The notes: generated by a model from the letters alone, not told the origin. A stretch of DNA of 64,000 bases from Rebecca billardiae RCC1528 (GCA_965240325.2 OZ251235.1:1674001-1738000); one strand, 5' to 3'. Positions 20,282 through 29,113 are shown, counted from the stretch's first letter. Made by a program: numbers and translations.

Positions 20282-22963
20282 TCAGCGGGTTCCCGGCCGG
20301 GCAGCGTCCGATTCCGCCTCGGCATCGTCGTCATCAAAGCGCGTGTGCGCGAAGAGCAGGCTGCTCGAGCGCAGCCCGCGCAGCTCGGCCAGCAGCGTGC
20401 GCGTGGCGCCCAGCCACTCGGCGCTCGCGTTGTGCGCGCGCGCCTCGCGCAGCCAGCTCGGCGCCCCCGCCGAGCCACTGCTCGGGGCCGGCTCGCGAGG
20501 CTCGCCTCCCAGCGCCACCTGCAGCCCCGCCTCGAGCGCGGGCGCGGACAGCCCCGAGGTGGCGGCCAGGCGGCGCGCCGCCTCGGCCGGCCGAGCGAGC
20601 GTCGCGCTGTGATCCATCACGATGACGCGCGCGCACAGCGCGCGCGAGCGCTGCCACTGCGCAAGCTGGCGGAGCTGCGCCTCGAGCTCGTGCGCGCCCG
20701 CCTTGAGCATACGCGCCTGCCGCGCCGCGTCGCCCCGGCCGAAGCGGCGGTGCAGCGTGGTTGAGACCATGCACTCGGCCGGGTGGCGCGCGATGGCGGC
20801 GACTCCGAGCGTCACGCGAGAGCGCGCGCGGCACGCCGCCCTGCCGAGCAGCCGGAGGTCGGGCATCGCCTCGGCCAGCCCGAAGGCCGGGTAGGACATC
20901 TGCCCCACGCTCGTCTTCAGCTTGCCGCCCTTGGACCAGTGCCACAGCTCCCACGGGACGTCGGCGCCAGGCTCGCACGGCAGCGGCGGCTTGGCGTATC
21001 CGGCGGGCGCGCCGTTCAGGAAGTAAGCATGGCTGCCGCTGCCGCTGCGCGCGCGCTCGGCGTCGGCCAGCCGGGCGAGGCGCGCGGCGAGGTAGTCCTC
21101 GCCCGCGCGGCGCAGCGTGGCGTTCGCGCTCACCGAGCTCGCCCAGAAGGCGTGCACGAGGCAGCGATCGGTCGAGTACGCGTGGCGCACGTCCTCTGCA
21201 GCCAGGGCGGCGCGCCACGGCCAGTGGTGGCCGCTGCCCTCCACGCCCGCGAAGAAGACGAGGGTGAGGCCGCGGGCCGGAGCCGCGCCGCCGGCGGGTG
21301 CGCAGTCGGGGGCGTCAACGGGCGCGGGCGCGCACCCGGAGCCGACGTCGCGCGCCACGGCCGCCACGGCCGAGGGCGGCTGCGGCGCCCGCGCGCCCGC
21401 GCCCGCGCCGACAGCCCGCGCGGCCGCGCGCGGGTGCTTCGCAGAGCGCTTGGCAGCGCGCTCCGTCAGCTCCGACTCGTTCCGGCATGTGCGGTAGATG
21501 CGCTCGATGGCGCGCAGCGGGCTGCTCGACGGCGGCGCGCACGCCGGCCGGCTCGGCAGCTCCTTCCCATCCTCGCCCGCGCCGGCGCGCGCCGCGCGCG
21601 CCGCGGCCACGTGCGCGCGCAGCGCCTGCGCCCACTGGCCATATCCGCCGCCGCCGACGCGCACCAGCGGAGCGGCGTGCGCGAGCACGAGCGCGTCGAC
21701 GAGCGCTCGGCCGATCGGCGTGCGCACCAGCGTCGCCGCGTCTGTCGGCGCCGACGCGCGCCTCCTGGCGTGTCGCGCGTCGAGCGTGCGCGCCGCGTGC
21801 TCGGCGGCGGCGCGGCCAAACACAGCCGCGGCGCTCGCGCGCCGAGTCCTTGCGCGGCCGGCGCGCAAGGGCTCGGCGCCGAGCGCGGAGACGAGCGCGG
21901 CGCGCGTCTGGGCGCAGCAGTCCGCGTGGTCCTGCTTGTACGTCGACGACACCTCGGCGTCCGCCGCGAAGATGAGCACAGGCAGCGCGGACGCCGAGCG
22001 GCTGGCACCGTCCTCCGCGCGGCCGGTCTCGGCGCGCGCGGCCGCGGCCGCGTGCGACACTCCGTCCGCCGTGCACGCGACGAGCGCCTTGCAGGCCTCG
22101 GCCGAGCGCAGGCCGTAGCACTGGCTCCGCTCGGAGCGCACGTGGATCGCGGCGTACGCCGGCGCGCGGCCGCCGCTGCCCTCGCGGCTGACGCCCGCGC
22201 CGAGGCTCGCGCCCGCGCGCGCGAGCGTCTCTGCTGCGGCGCCCATGGCCGCGGGCAGCAGCCAGCTGGCCGGCGCGAAGAGGGCGCGCGGGCACGCGGG
22301 GCCGCCGGGCGAGGGCATCGGCGGCGGCATGGAGGCGTACCGCCCGATATCGCCCGCGCTCGCGCCGAACGACAGCCGGTCCACGTGCATCAGCAGCACG
22401 GAGCGCGCGCCTGCCAGCAGCGACCGGACCTCCGCCTCGCCCGCCCGGTGCTCGACGCAGCGCATGCCGAGCCGCGGGGGCGGCGCGCCGGCGGGCAGGT
22501 TGAGGCGGAGCAGGCAGCCGTGCGTGAGCGACGTGTTCAGCTGCGCCTCGATGCCCGCGCACGTCTCGCCCGGCGAGGCGAAGCACAGGGCGAGGTCGAC
22601 GCGCGCGCGCGTCCGGTCCGCCCAGTCCGCGAAAGGCACCAGCCGCGGCGCCGGGGCGCCGGAGGGCGCTCGGCGCGTCATGCGCGAGCTGTAGAGCGCC
22701 GCTGTGTCAACGTCGAGCATGCCCCGCAGCGGCACGCTCATCTCGCCCTCCAGCGCGCCCATCGGCCGGACGAAGTGGCCGCTCGCGTTCGGGTAGAGCC
22801 ACGGCTCGACGACGTCGCGGCCGATGCGCGAACCAAACTCGAGGACCGTGGCGAAGCGGACGAGCACGCTCAGGAGCTGCACATTCGATTTGGTCAGCCC
22901 CATCAGTAGGTACCCGTGCGAGCCCGTGCCGGCCGGCGTGGGGCCCGTCGGCCGCGCGCGCAT
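20282..22963 (-). CDS. Fused fucosyltransferase-like glycosyltransferase and sulfotransferase-like protein
   Basis: About 893 aa. The N-terminal half (residues 15-400) resembles the O-fucosyltransferase/GT-B superfamily: GYLLMGLTKSNVQLLS, then VEPWLYPN, a Cys-rich region, and YAAIHVRSERSQC corresponding to the HxRxxD donor-binding motif, followed by VLIFAADAEVSSTY. The C-terminal third begins TLVFFAGVEGSGHHWPW near residue 567, a P-loop-like PAPS-binding motif of the sulfotransferase type (GxEGSGHH), and continues with RHPAECMVS and a Cys/His-rich helical part ending in an acidic tail. If both domains act, the protein would glycosylate and sulfate the same glycan, probably in the Golgi. No signal anchor is visible after the ATG at 22963, so a short upstream exon may encode it. 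Domain families are moderately sure; substrate unknown. Confidence 0.6.
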   Translation of the reverse strand: MRARPTGPTPAGTGSHGYLLMGLTKSNVQLLSVLVRFATVLEFGSRIGRDVVEPWLYPNASGHFVRPMGALEGEMSVPLRGMLDVDTAALYSSRMTRRAPSGAPAPRLVPFADWADRTRARVDLALCFASPGETCAGIEAQLNTSLTHGCLLRLNLPAGAPPPRLGMRCVEHRAGEAEVRSLLAGARSVLLMHVDRLSFGASAGDIGRYASMPPPMPSPGGPACPRALFAPASWLLPAAMGAAAETLARAGASLGAGVSREGSGGRAPAYAAIHVRSERSQCYGLRSAEACKALVACTADGVSHAAAAARAETGRAEDGASRSASALPVLIFAADAEVSSTYKQDHADCCAQTRAALVSALGAEPLRAGRARTRRASAAAVFGRAAAEHAARTLDARHARRRASAPTDAATLVRTPIGRALVDALVLAHAAPLVRVGGGGYGQWAQALRAHVAAARAARAGAGEDGKELPSRPACAPPSSSPLRAIERIYRTCRNESELTERAAKRSAKHPRAAARAVGAGAGARAPQPPSAVAAVARDVGSGCAPAPVDAPDCAPAGGAAPARGLTLVFFAGVEGSGHHWPWRAALAAEDVRHAYSTDRCLVHAFWASSVSANATLRRAGEDYLAARLARLADAERARSGSGSHAYFLNGAPAGYAKPPLPCEPGADVPWELWHWSKGGKLKTSVGQMSYPAFGLAEAMPDLRLLGRAACRARSRVTLGVAAIARHPAECMVSTTLHRRFGRGDAARQARMLKAGAHELEAQLRQLAQWQRSRALCARVIVMDHSATLARPAEAARRLAATSGLSAPALEAGLQVALGGEPREPAPSSGSAGAPSWLREARAHNASAEWLGATRTLLAELRGLRSSSLLFAHTRFDDDDAEAESDAARPGTR

Positions 22964-23169
22964 GACGCGCGCGCCCGCTCCTGCGCCCGAGCAGGGACGA
23001 TGTCGTGTCTTCTACTTGCACTTGTTCGAGCGAATGAATCTGTGCTCAGAATCACGCGCATTCTTTGGTCATCATGTTCGTGTCGGAATTCTGATGGATT
23101 CACGGTTCTTGGACTTGGTGGTTGACTCTGCCGTACCCCCACAGAGGTAGTACCCTGCAAGCGAGAATC

Positions 23170-23376
23170 ATGTCACACGAGTGTCACGACGACGGCAGAT
23201 CAAGCGAGCCGTCGTCGTCGGCCGAGGCCATGGTAAACGTGAAGCGGCGCACGTGCGATGACGACGCCGCCGGCTGCGCGCGCGAAGGTGCCACATGCCG
23301 GGCGATGCCGGATGCGCGACCCAACGCCGATGCGCCGAGGGCAAGCTGGCCGGCATGGTGAACGTCTCGGTCGGCG
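23170..23376 (+). pseudogene. Degenerate EsV-1-7 repeat relic
   Basis: A short frame starting at ATG 23170 reads ...MVNVKRRTCDDDAAGCAREG, then needs a one-base frame change near 23288. In the next frame it reads HMPGDAGCATQRRCAEGKLAGMVNV. The order Cys - GMPGDA - RC - KLAGMV(N/D)V is that of the EsV-1-7 repeats encoded at 27257-28615 on the other strand. The conserved His after the third Cys is Gly here, and spacing between the first two Cys is enlarged. A single broken repeat, so a decayed copy and not a working gene. Confidence 0.55.
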
Positions 23377-23393
23377 TACTTCAAGGCAGCGCG

Positions 23394-24281
23394 TCACTCA
23401 GCGGTCACGTCGATCTCGATCGGCTTGTGCGCCTTGACGCGCTCCTTGAAGAGCCGGTGCGCCTCGTCCCAGCTCGCCTGCAGCTTGGCGCTCGCGGCTG
23501 CGTCGTGGCCCTCGAACACTGAGACATCGATGGCCGGGTCGCCGCGCAGCAGGCGCTCCCACCACACGGTCACGCCGGCTGGCGAGTCCTTGCGCACGGT
23601 GAGGCGCAGCAGCCGCGCCGCCGGCCCCACGCCGTCGGCGCCCTCGCCGCCCCCGAGCAGCTCCCAGTCGCCCTGGTCGTCCTCGTCCTCGGGTGGCGTG
23701 ATTGCGTGCGACCACTCACCGTGCACGAGCACGCGCGCGCCGCTCAGCTCGAGCCGGACGTGCTCGCGCGCCAGCGTGAGCTTGACCTGCTTCGCGCGCG
23801 TGTCCGCGGGCACGTAGAAGAACGCCGTGACCTCGCCCTTCGTCTGCGACCACAGGTAGCGCTCGGTCTGCCCACCGCGGCGCGTGCGCTCAGCGAGCGT
23901 GTCTGCAGCCGTGTGCTCGAGCCCTCCCTCCGGCACGGCCGGCGGTAGCCGAGGCGCGGGCGGCGGCGGCGGCGGACTTGCGTGCCCCTCCTCGCCTACC
24001 GCCTCCTCCGCCGCCTCCTCGCCGTCGTCCTCCGAGTCACTGAGCTCGCGTGCGAGTGCCTCCCACTTGGAGTAGTCGGCGTTCGGCTTCGGACCCGCAT
24101 TGGCGCGCTGGCTCGCTGCGAGCGACGCGGAGGCGCCGCCGCGCGGATCCGCTACGGGTGGGTGCTGGCCACCGATGCGCACCGTGGTCGGCCCCTCGAG
24201 CCGCGTGACCCTCGGCCGCGCCGGTCCGTCGGCCTCGTCGTCGCTCACGTCGATCGCCTCGAAGCGGCGATAGTCCACCAT
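23394..24281 (-). CDS. CS-domain (p23/NudC-like) co-chaperone with Cdc37-like N-terminal motifs
   Basis: About 295 aa, intronless, starting MVDYRRFEAIDVSDDEADG. That is the Cdc37 N-terminal signature form (VDYxxxxxIxVSDDE). A second version, ADYSKWEALARELSDSEDD, occurs near residue 88. After an acidic/Pro-rich linker, a CS domain occupies about residues 140-260: YLWSQTKGEVTAFFYVP, VRLELSGARVLVHGEW, LRLTVRKDSPAGVTVWWERLL. CS domains of p23, Sgt1 and NudC bind Hsp90 or its clients. The conserved WxQ at the domain start (LWSQT) fits NudC/p23. The protein ends KPIEIDVTAE. It is divergent from the coiled-coil gene at 24517, with 235 bp between start codons. The presence of CDC37 itself at 4630 in the same window is probably coincidental. 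Confidence 0.75.
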   Translation of the reverse strand: MVDYRRFEAIDVSDDEADGPARPRVTRLEGPTTVRIGGQHPPVADPRGGASASLAASQRANAGPKPNADYSKWEALARELSDSEDDGEEAAEEAVGEEGHASPPPPPPAPRLPPAVPEGGLEHTAADTLAERTRRGGQTERYLWSQTKGEVTAFFYVPADTRAKQVKLTLAREHVRLELSGARVLVHGEWSHAITPPEDEDDQGDWELLGGGEGADGVGPAARLLRLTVRKDSPAGVTVWWERLLRGDPAIDVSVFEGHDAAASAKLQASWDEAHRLFKERVKAHKPIEIDVTAE

Positions 24282-24516
24282 CGTGCGTACGATTGTGCGC
24301 GTGAGCGCTCTTCAGCCTTCCGCGGTCTTTTCCCGCCTTCCGACCAGGCGGCCTTGAACGTGACGCTTCCCTGCCTCCCTGCGGCTGGGACGTTTCACCG
24401 CGCGGGGCGGCGGGGTGCGCCACCATCTTGCGAGCGCCGGCGGTGTTCTCCAGTGTCGTCGGCAAGCGCGCCCCTCATCACGCGCGCCCAGCGCGGCGGC
24501 GGCGCGCGGCGGCGGC

Positions 24517-27159
24517 ATGTCCGCCTCCATCCCGCTGCACGCGCTCGTGCACGAGCCGATCACCTTCAAGAACGTCGAGGACGTGGTGCACTCCATCGTC
24601 GTCGCCTTGTCCGAGCACGGCGCGGTCATCGCGCGCTCGCAGTCTGAGAAACGGCTCGAGAAGCTCGAGAAGGCGATCGCCGATCTGCAGTCCGCGAGCC
24701 CGTCGGCCGACGTGAAGCGGCTGCAGCAGAAGCACTCGGAGGAGCGCAGCATCTGGACCCACGAGCGCGCCGAGCTCAACGCAAAGGTTGCCGCCATGGC
24801 CGCGTCGATCGATCAGCTGAGCGCTCGGCTCGGCGCCATCGAATCGCTCGCGACCGCGCCCGGCTCACCCGGCTCACCCGGCTCGCCGGGGCTCGGCGTG
24901 GCGGACGAGGACGGGCTCGGCAGCCGCTCGACCGTCTCGGCGCGCGGCGAGAACGCCGAGCTCCTCGCCGCGATGAACGCGGGCATCGAGGCCGCGCGCC
25001 GCATGGCCGAGCGCGCGCGCTCCGAGCTCGAGTCGCACAAGGCGGCAGCGCGCGACGCGCACGACGAGCTGCACGGCGAGATGAGCCAGCTGCGCATGCA
25101 GATGGCGGGCTCGGAGGGCGGCGGCGCGGTGCGCGTCGCGCTCGACGCGCTCGGCGCGCGCTGCGAGGCGCTCTCAGATTCGCTCAAGCGGCTCAACACG
25201 CGCAAGGCTGAACGAGAGGAGCTGACGGCCGCGGTGCGGCAGCTGGAGACTCGGATCCAGGTGGGCGCGATCGAGGCGCGGCAGGCGGAGCTCGCCGCGT
25301 CGTCAGCGACAGCCGGCGGCGTGCGCGTCCCAGCCGGCGACGCCGCGCCGACCTCCGACGCCGCCACGGCCGCCGCCACCGCCGCCGCCCTTGAGGGCCC
25401 GACTCGCCGAGCCCTGCACGAGGTCGAGCTGCTCCGACAGGCGCAGGCGCAGGGCTCGGAGGCGGTGATCACGCTGCAGCGGCAGGTGCGCGCGCTCGAC
25501 GCCGCGGCCTGCGCGCGCGCGCGAGCCCACCGCCGCACCGGCTCACGCCCGCCGCGCGCAATCTCGCGCGCAATCTCGCGCGCAATCTCGCACACAATCT
25601 CGTGCAATCTCGCGCGCAATCTCCCGCACGATCTCGCGCGCAATCTCCCGCGCACGCAGGTCGCGGCCCTCGAGCGCGGCGTGAATCAGAAGATCGAGCG
25701 GTGGAAGCACGCCGCGGCCATGTCTGCGCAGCCCGCCGCGTCGGCGGCGCTCTCCGCCGAGCAGCTCGCCGAGCTCAGCGCCGCGCTCGGCCCGAAGCTG
25801 GAGGACCTTGAGCGGCGTGTGGTCGCGCTCGCGCACTCCAAGGCCGACGCGCACAAGGTCGAGGCGGCGCTGGTGAGCGCGCGGGCGCAGCCGCGCTGCG
25901 TGCCCACAGCTGCTGCGTGCCTGGGCGCAGCGCGCGCGGCGCCCCGGCGCGCACGCACACGGCGCACGCGCGCGCCGGCCGCGCTGACTGATACTCCCGG
26001 CCGCGCGCGCCGCCGCGCTCGGCGCCGCCCATCGCGCCCGCAGGAGGAGAAGGCGGACGCGGCGATGCTTCTGGACAAGGTGGACCGAGCGTTCTGCGAG
26101 ACGCTGATCGCGCGGCTCTCGACCGAGCTGGTGGGCAAGCTGGGCGCGGTGGAGACCTCGCAGACGACGCTGCGCGCGCAGCTTGAGACGGAGCTGGCAG
26201 AGGCAGTGCGGCGCAATGAGAGTGCGCTCGCACACGGGCAGGACGAGGCGCGGAGGCGCGCGGCGGCGGAGGCGCGCGACGGGCCGACGGTGCTGCAGGG
26301 GGACGAGCAGTTTGCAGTGCTCTGGGTCTCGAGGCTGGCGGGCGCGCCCAACAGGCCGCAGGGCGCCGTCAAGGCGGAGCCCCACTGGCGCAAGCCGGCG
26401 CGGCCGCAGTCAGCGCCGGGCACGCGCGGCGAGCCGCGCGCGCGCGCGTCGCCCGAGCGCGAGCGCGAGCGCGCGGCCACGGCGGTGGCGCAAGCGGTGA
26501 CGGAGGAGGAGGAGGCGTCCGCGGCCGGCGGCGGCGGCGCGCGGCCGCGCGCGCGGCCGCACTCCGCGCGGCCCGTCTCGGGCCGCGCGCCGCTCGGCGC
26601 GACCCTCTTCAACGACCGCGTGTCGGGCGGGAAGGGCGACGGCGCCGAGGCGGCGCTCACCGGCCAGATGGTCGGTCGCAAGCTCCGCGCGCACCAGACG
26701 GCGGGCGGTCACTTCAACGGCGCCGCGGGGCGCGACGCGAGCCCGCCGCACGAGCGGATCGCGCTGACCGAGCCCGCGCCGCCGCTGTCGCAGCAGCAGC
26801 CGCCGCAGCCGAGGAGGAGCGCGGGCGCGCACGGCGGCGCGGGCGCGGCAGAGGCGCACCTCACGGAGGCGGAGCGACTGCGCGCACGAGCGAGGGAGGC
26901 GCGCGAGCGCGCGCTGCGCGGCATGCAGCGCATGCAGCCGACGAACGGGCCGCCCGTGCGCACGGGCGGCGCGGAGCGCGCGCGGCTCGCCGCCTTCAGC
27001 TCGGCCGCCTCCGTGCGCAGCAGCAGCACGACAGTCTCGCAGCTGCTCGGCGCGGAGGGCGGCGGCGGCAGCGGGCCCAACCTGAACGTGCTCGGCAAGG
27101 ACGGCACCTTCTACACGTTCAGCGCGGGCGGCGAGCGCATCCTGCCCGCGCAGCGCTGA
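24517..27159 (+). CDS. Long coiled-coil protein, function unknown (possibly ciliary)
   Basis: Three exons: 24517-25485, 25660-25872 and 26044-27159, total about 765 aa. The ATG at 24517 is chosen because the conserved-looking part starts there (MSASIPLHALVHEPITFKN); the frame is open 34 codons further up. Residues ~10-90 form an amphipathic helix pair (VEDVVHSIVVALSEHGAV, KRLEKLEKAIADLQ), followed by coiled coil interrupted by GSP repeats, up to about residue 450. The splice junctions are ITLQRQ|VAALERG and EAAL|EEKADAA, both keeping the heptads. The C-terminal 300 residues are Ala/Arg/Gly-rich with the short motif HWRKPARPQSAP, a type common in ciliary proteins, and a conserved-looking end (NVLGKDGTFYTFS). 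No catalytic domain. Both introns have lengths divisible by three. Confidence 0.7.
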   Translation: MSASIPLHALVHEPITFKNVEDVVHSIVVALSEHGAVIARSQSEKRLEKLEKAIADLQSASPSADVKRLQQKHSEERSIWTHERAELNAKVAAMAASIDQLSARLGAIESLATAPGSPGSPGSPGLGVADEDGLGSRSTVSARGENAELLAAMNAGIEAARRMAERARSELESHKAAARDAHDELHGEMSQLRMQMAGSEGGGAVRVALDALGARCEALSDSLKRLNTRKAEREELTAAVRQLETRIQVGAIEARQAELAASSATAGGVRVPAGDAAPTSDAATAAATAAALEGPTRRALHEVELLRQAQAQGSEAVITLQRQVRALDAAACARARAHRRTGSRPPRAISRAISRAISHTISCNLARNLPHDLARNLPRTQVAALERGVNQKIERWKHAAAMSAQPAASAALSAEQLAELSAALGPKLEDLERRVVALAHSKADAHKVEAALVSARAQPRCVPTAAACLGAARAAPRRARTRRTRAPAALTDTPGRARRRARRRPSRPQEEKADAAMLLDKVDRAFCETLIARLSTELVGKLGAVETSQTTLRAQLETELAEAVRRNESALAHGQDEARRRAAAEARDGPTVLQGDEQFAVLWVSRLAGAPNRPQGAVKAEPHWRKPARPQSAPGTRGEPRARASPERERERAATAVAQAVTEEEEASAAGGGGARPRARPHSARPVSGRAPLGATLFNDRVSGGKGDGAEAALTGQMVGRKLRAHQTAGGHFNGAAGRDASPPHERIALTEPAPPLSQQQPPQPRRSAGAHGGAGAAEAHLTEAERLRARAREARERALRGMQRMQPTNGPPVRTGGAERARLAAFSSAASVRSSSTTVSQLLGAEGGGGSGPNLNVLGKDGTFYTFSAGGERILPAQR
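25486..25659 (+). repeat. Minisatellite-bearing intron (CAATCTCGCGCG-type units)
   Basis: Intron 1 of the coiled-coil gene. From 25557 to 25650 it consists of seven or eight imperfect ~12-nt units of CGCAATCTCGCG type. The intron is 174 nt and has no stop in frame. Confidence 0.6.
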
Positions 27160-27256
27160 CGACCGGCGACGAGGGCGCTAGAGAGAGGAGAGAGAGAGAG
27201 ATCGATAGCTACCGCGACTATACGACAGAATTACTCGCGATGATGATGATCGACTG

Positions 27257-28615
27257 CTACGATTCATCTTCGGACGACAGCAGATCGGAAGACAACACGA
27301 CGGTCCAACGGTCGTCGTCAGATTCCGCCGCCGTGTCTGTGATGACTGTGTCACCGCCGTGTGGTGGCAGCTCTGTCGCCACTGTTCGGCAGCCCGCACC
27401 GCCGTTGCCTCTCTCGTCGAGTCTCGTCGAGACTCCGGAGCTGTGACGCGCTTCTGTGCCGCCGCCAGCATCGACCTGACGGGCCCTGCTCGCCATCACG
27501 ACAGGCACGACCTGTGGCGGTTGCTGCCGTCCTGCTCGCGCCGCCATCGATGATGATGGTACAGGTAGTGCTGATGGCGCAGCGGTAGTGTTGATGCTTG
27601 CTGGTAGTCCCTGGTCGTAGATGCCAGGGGCAGTCCGGATTGCAGCACCGTCGTCATCACCTGCGTTGCCAAAGTGATGCAGATCGTCCAGGGCCCACGC
27701 ACCATCATTGACCACCGCGCCGTCAACCGAATGGAGCGTGCCATCTGGCGAGCGCCAGGGGACGATGCTGATTGCCTCCAGCGGCGGCGGTGGGGGCAGC
27801 TGCGGGGCGGCGTCCGACACAGCCGCAACGTGGCTGGTCTGTGTGTGCCGTCGCTTTGCTGCGCGCGTGCCCTGGTCGTCGGTGTCATGCTCCAGCCTGC
27901 GCTTGGGGAAGGCGAGTTGATTGCGTACCATGCCGGCCAGCTTGTGCACAGCGCACCGGCTGGCGCGTGCGTCGCCCGGCATGCCGAACGAAGGCACCTT
28001 GGTGCAGGTCGCGTGATCACACTTGGGGCTCCTCACGTCGACCATGCCAGCCAGCTTGTGCGCAGCGCACCGGCTGGCACGCGCGTCACCCGGCATGCCG
28101 AACGAAGGCCGCTTGGTGCAGCCTGCGTGATCACACTTGGGGCTCCTCACGTCGACCATTCCAGCCGACTTGTGCGCACCACACCGGCTGGCACGCGCGT
28201 CACCCGGCATGCCGAATGAAGGCTGCTTGGTGCAGGTCGCGTGATCACACTTGCGCCTCACCACGTCGACCATGCCGGCCAGCTTGTGCGCAGCGCACCG
28301 CCTGGGGCGCGCGTCGCCCGGCGTGCCGAACGAAGGCCGCTTGGTGCAGTCCGCGTGATCACACTTGCGGCTCACCACGTCGACCACGCCGGCCAGCTTG
28401 TGCGCAGCGCACCGGCTGGCGCGCGAGTCGCCCGGCATGCCGAAGAAAGGCTGCTTGGTGCAGGTCGCGTGATCACACTTGCGGTTCACCACGTCGACCA
28501 TGCCGGCCAGCTTGTGCGCAGTGCACCGGCTGGCGCGCGAGTCGCCCGGCATGCCGAAGAAAGGCTGCTTGGTGCAGGTCGCGTGATCACACTTGCGGTT
28601 CACCACGTTGACCAT
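27257..28615 (-). CDS. EsV-1-7 repeat protein with six Cys/His repeats
   Basis: Encodes 452 aa from the ATG at 28615. The N-terminal 205 residues are six tandem repeats with exact spacing C-x4-C-x16-C-x2-H-x12, typical text CDHATCTKQPFFGMPGD then RCAAHKLAGMVDV. This is the EsV-1-7 motif, named from an Ectocarpus virus protein and present in the brown-algal developmental regulator IMMEDIATE UPRIGHT. The repeats are predicted zinc-binding, but biochemical function is not established. The remainder (residues ~215-452) begins with a basic stretch (KRRLEHD, KRRHTQ) that could act as a nuclear localisation signal and is otherwise low-complexity with an acidic end. The same frame stays open 5' of 28615 to about 28770 and contains another broken repeat (RCATHKLAG), after which it meets a dispersed repeat at 28761-28830; the true 5' end may be lost. 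Confidence 0.72.
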   Translation of the reverse strand: MVNVVNRKCDHATCTKQPFFGMPGDSRASRCTAHKLAGMVDVVNRKCDHATCTKQPFFGMPGDSRASRCAAHKLAGVVDVVSRKCDHADCTKRPSFGTPGDARPRRCAAHKLAGMVDVVRRKCDHATCTKQPSFGMPGDARASRCGAHKSAGMVDVRSPKCDHAGCTKRPSFGMPGDARASRCAAHKLAGMVDVRSPKCDHATCTKVPSFGMPGDARASRCAVHKLAGMVRNQLAFPKRRLEHDTDDQGTRAAKRRHTQTSHVAAVSDAAPQLPPPPPLEAISIVPWRSPDGTLHSVDGAVVNDGAWALDDLHHFGNAGDDDGAAIRTAPGIYDQGLPASINTTAAPSALPVPSSSMAARAGRQQPPQVVPVVMASRARQVDAGGGTEARHSSGVSTRLDERGNGGAGCRTVATELPPHGGDTVITDTAAESDDDRWTVVLSSDLLSSEDES

Positions 28616-28770
28616 GCCGGCCAGCTTGTGCGTGGCACACCGGCTGGCGCGCGGCGTCGCCCGGCGGCGGCCCGGCGGGCGTGCGCAGTGGACGTGGTAG
28701 GAAGAGTCGAGGCCGCGTCGCTGGCGAGTTGCGACGACGCCGCAACGCTTGGCGGGCGGTCCGGACCAAT
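28616..28770 (-). pseudogene. Broken first EsV-1-7 repeat upstream of the gene
   Basis: In frame with the gene below: RASRCATHKLAG preceded by an Arg/Pro-rich stretch. One extra C in the GGCGACGC segment (near 28659-28662) explains the loss of the GMPGDAR part by frameshift. The reading frame closes at a TAG within the dispersed repeat. Confidence 0.5.
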
Positions 28771-28830
28771 TCTATGATTTAAAGACACAGGCACGAGGGC
28801 GCAGCTCTCCTGATTCGTCTGTAGTGGTAC
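28761..28830 (+). repeat. 70-bp dispersed repeat, copy 1
   Basis: CCGGACCAATTCTATGATTT onward to GTAGTGGTAC. An exact reverse-complement copy is at 40507-40576 and a diverged direct copy at 13612-13672. Confidence 0.85.
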
Positions 28831-28906
28831 AGTTTACTAAGAATAAGAGACGCACACAGCTCAGGCAGGCGAGATTGACGCCCGCCAACTGTCACCGCCC
28901 ATGAAG
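28831..28906 (+). repeat. 76-bp direct repeat, copy 1
   Basis: Begins AGTTTACTAAGAATAAGAGA and ends CACCGCCCATGAAG. Identical copy at 58524-58599. It abuts the 70-bp repeat without a gap. Confidence 0.85.
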
Positions 28907-29113
28907 TACTGGTCGAAGCTTGGTCTCTTTTGTTGCTGATCGCTCAAGCAGTTTTATCCCGCGCTGGGCAGCCGGACGACGATCGAGTTCTGATGACCAC
29001 TTCCAGCCGGACTCACCGAGTCTGTAGTCTGACAGTCGGATTATGGCGCGCTTCTGAGGTACGGTGCGGTGTCTGACGAGCTCGAGCGGTGCCGTGTCTG
29101 ATCTCGGGCGCAA

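Noticed and set aside
20783-22909. 708-codon plus-strand ORF opposite the glycosyltransferase-sulfotransferase gene
   Set aside because: Arg/Ala-rich shadow of a high-GC codon pattern; the minus strand has recognisable domains, this one none. The same applies to 14721-16421, 4569-5975, 7915-9396, 10402-11388 and 59616-60776.
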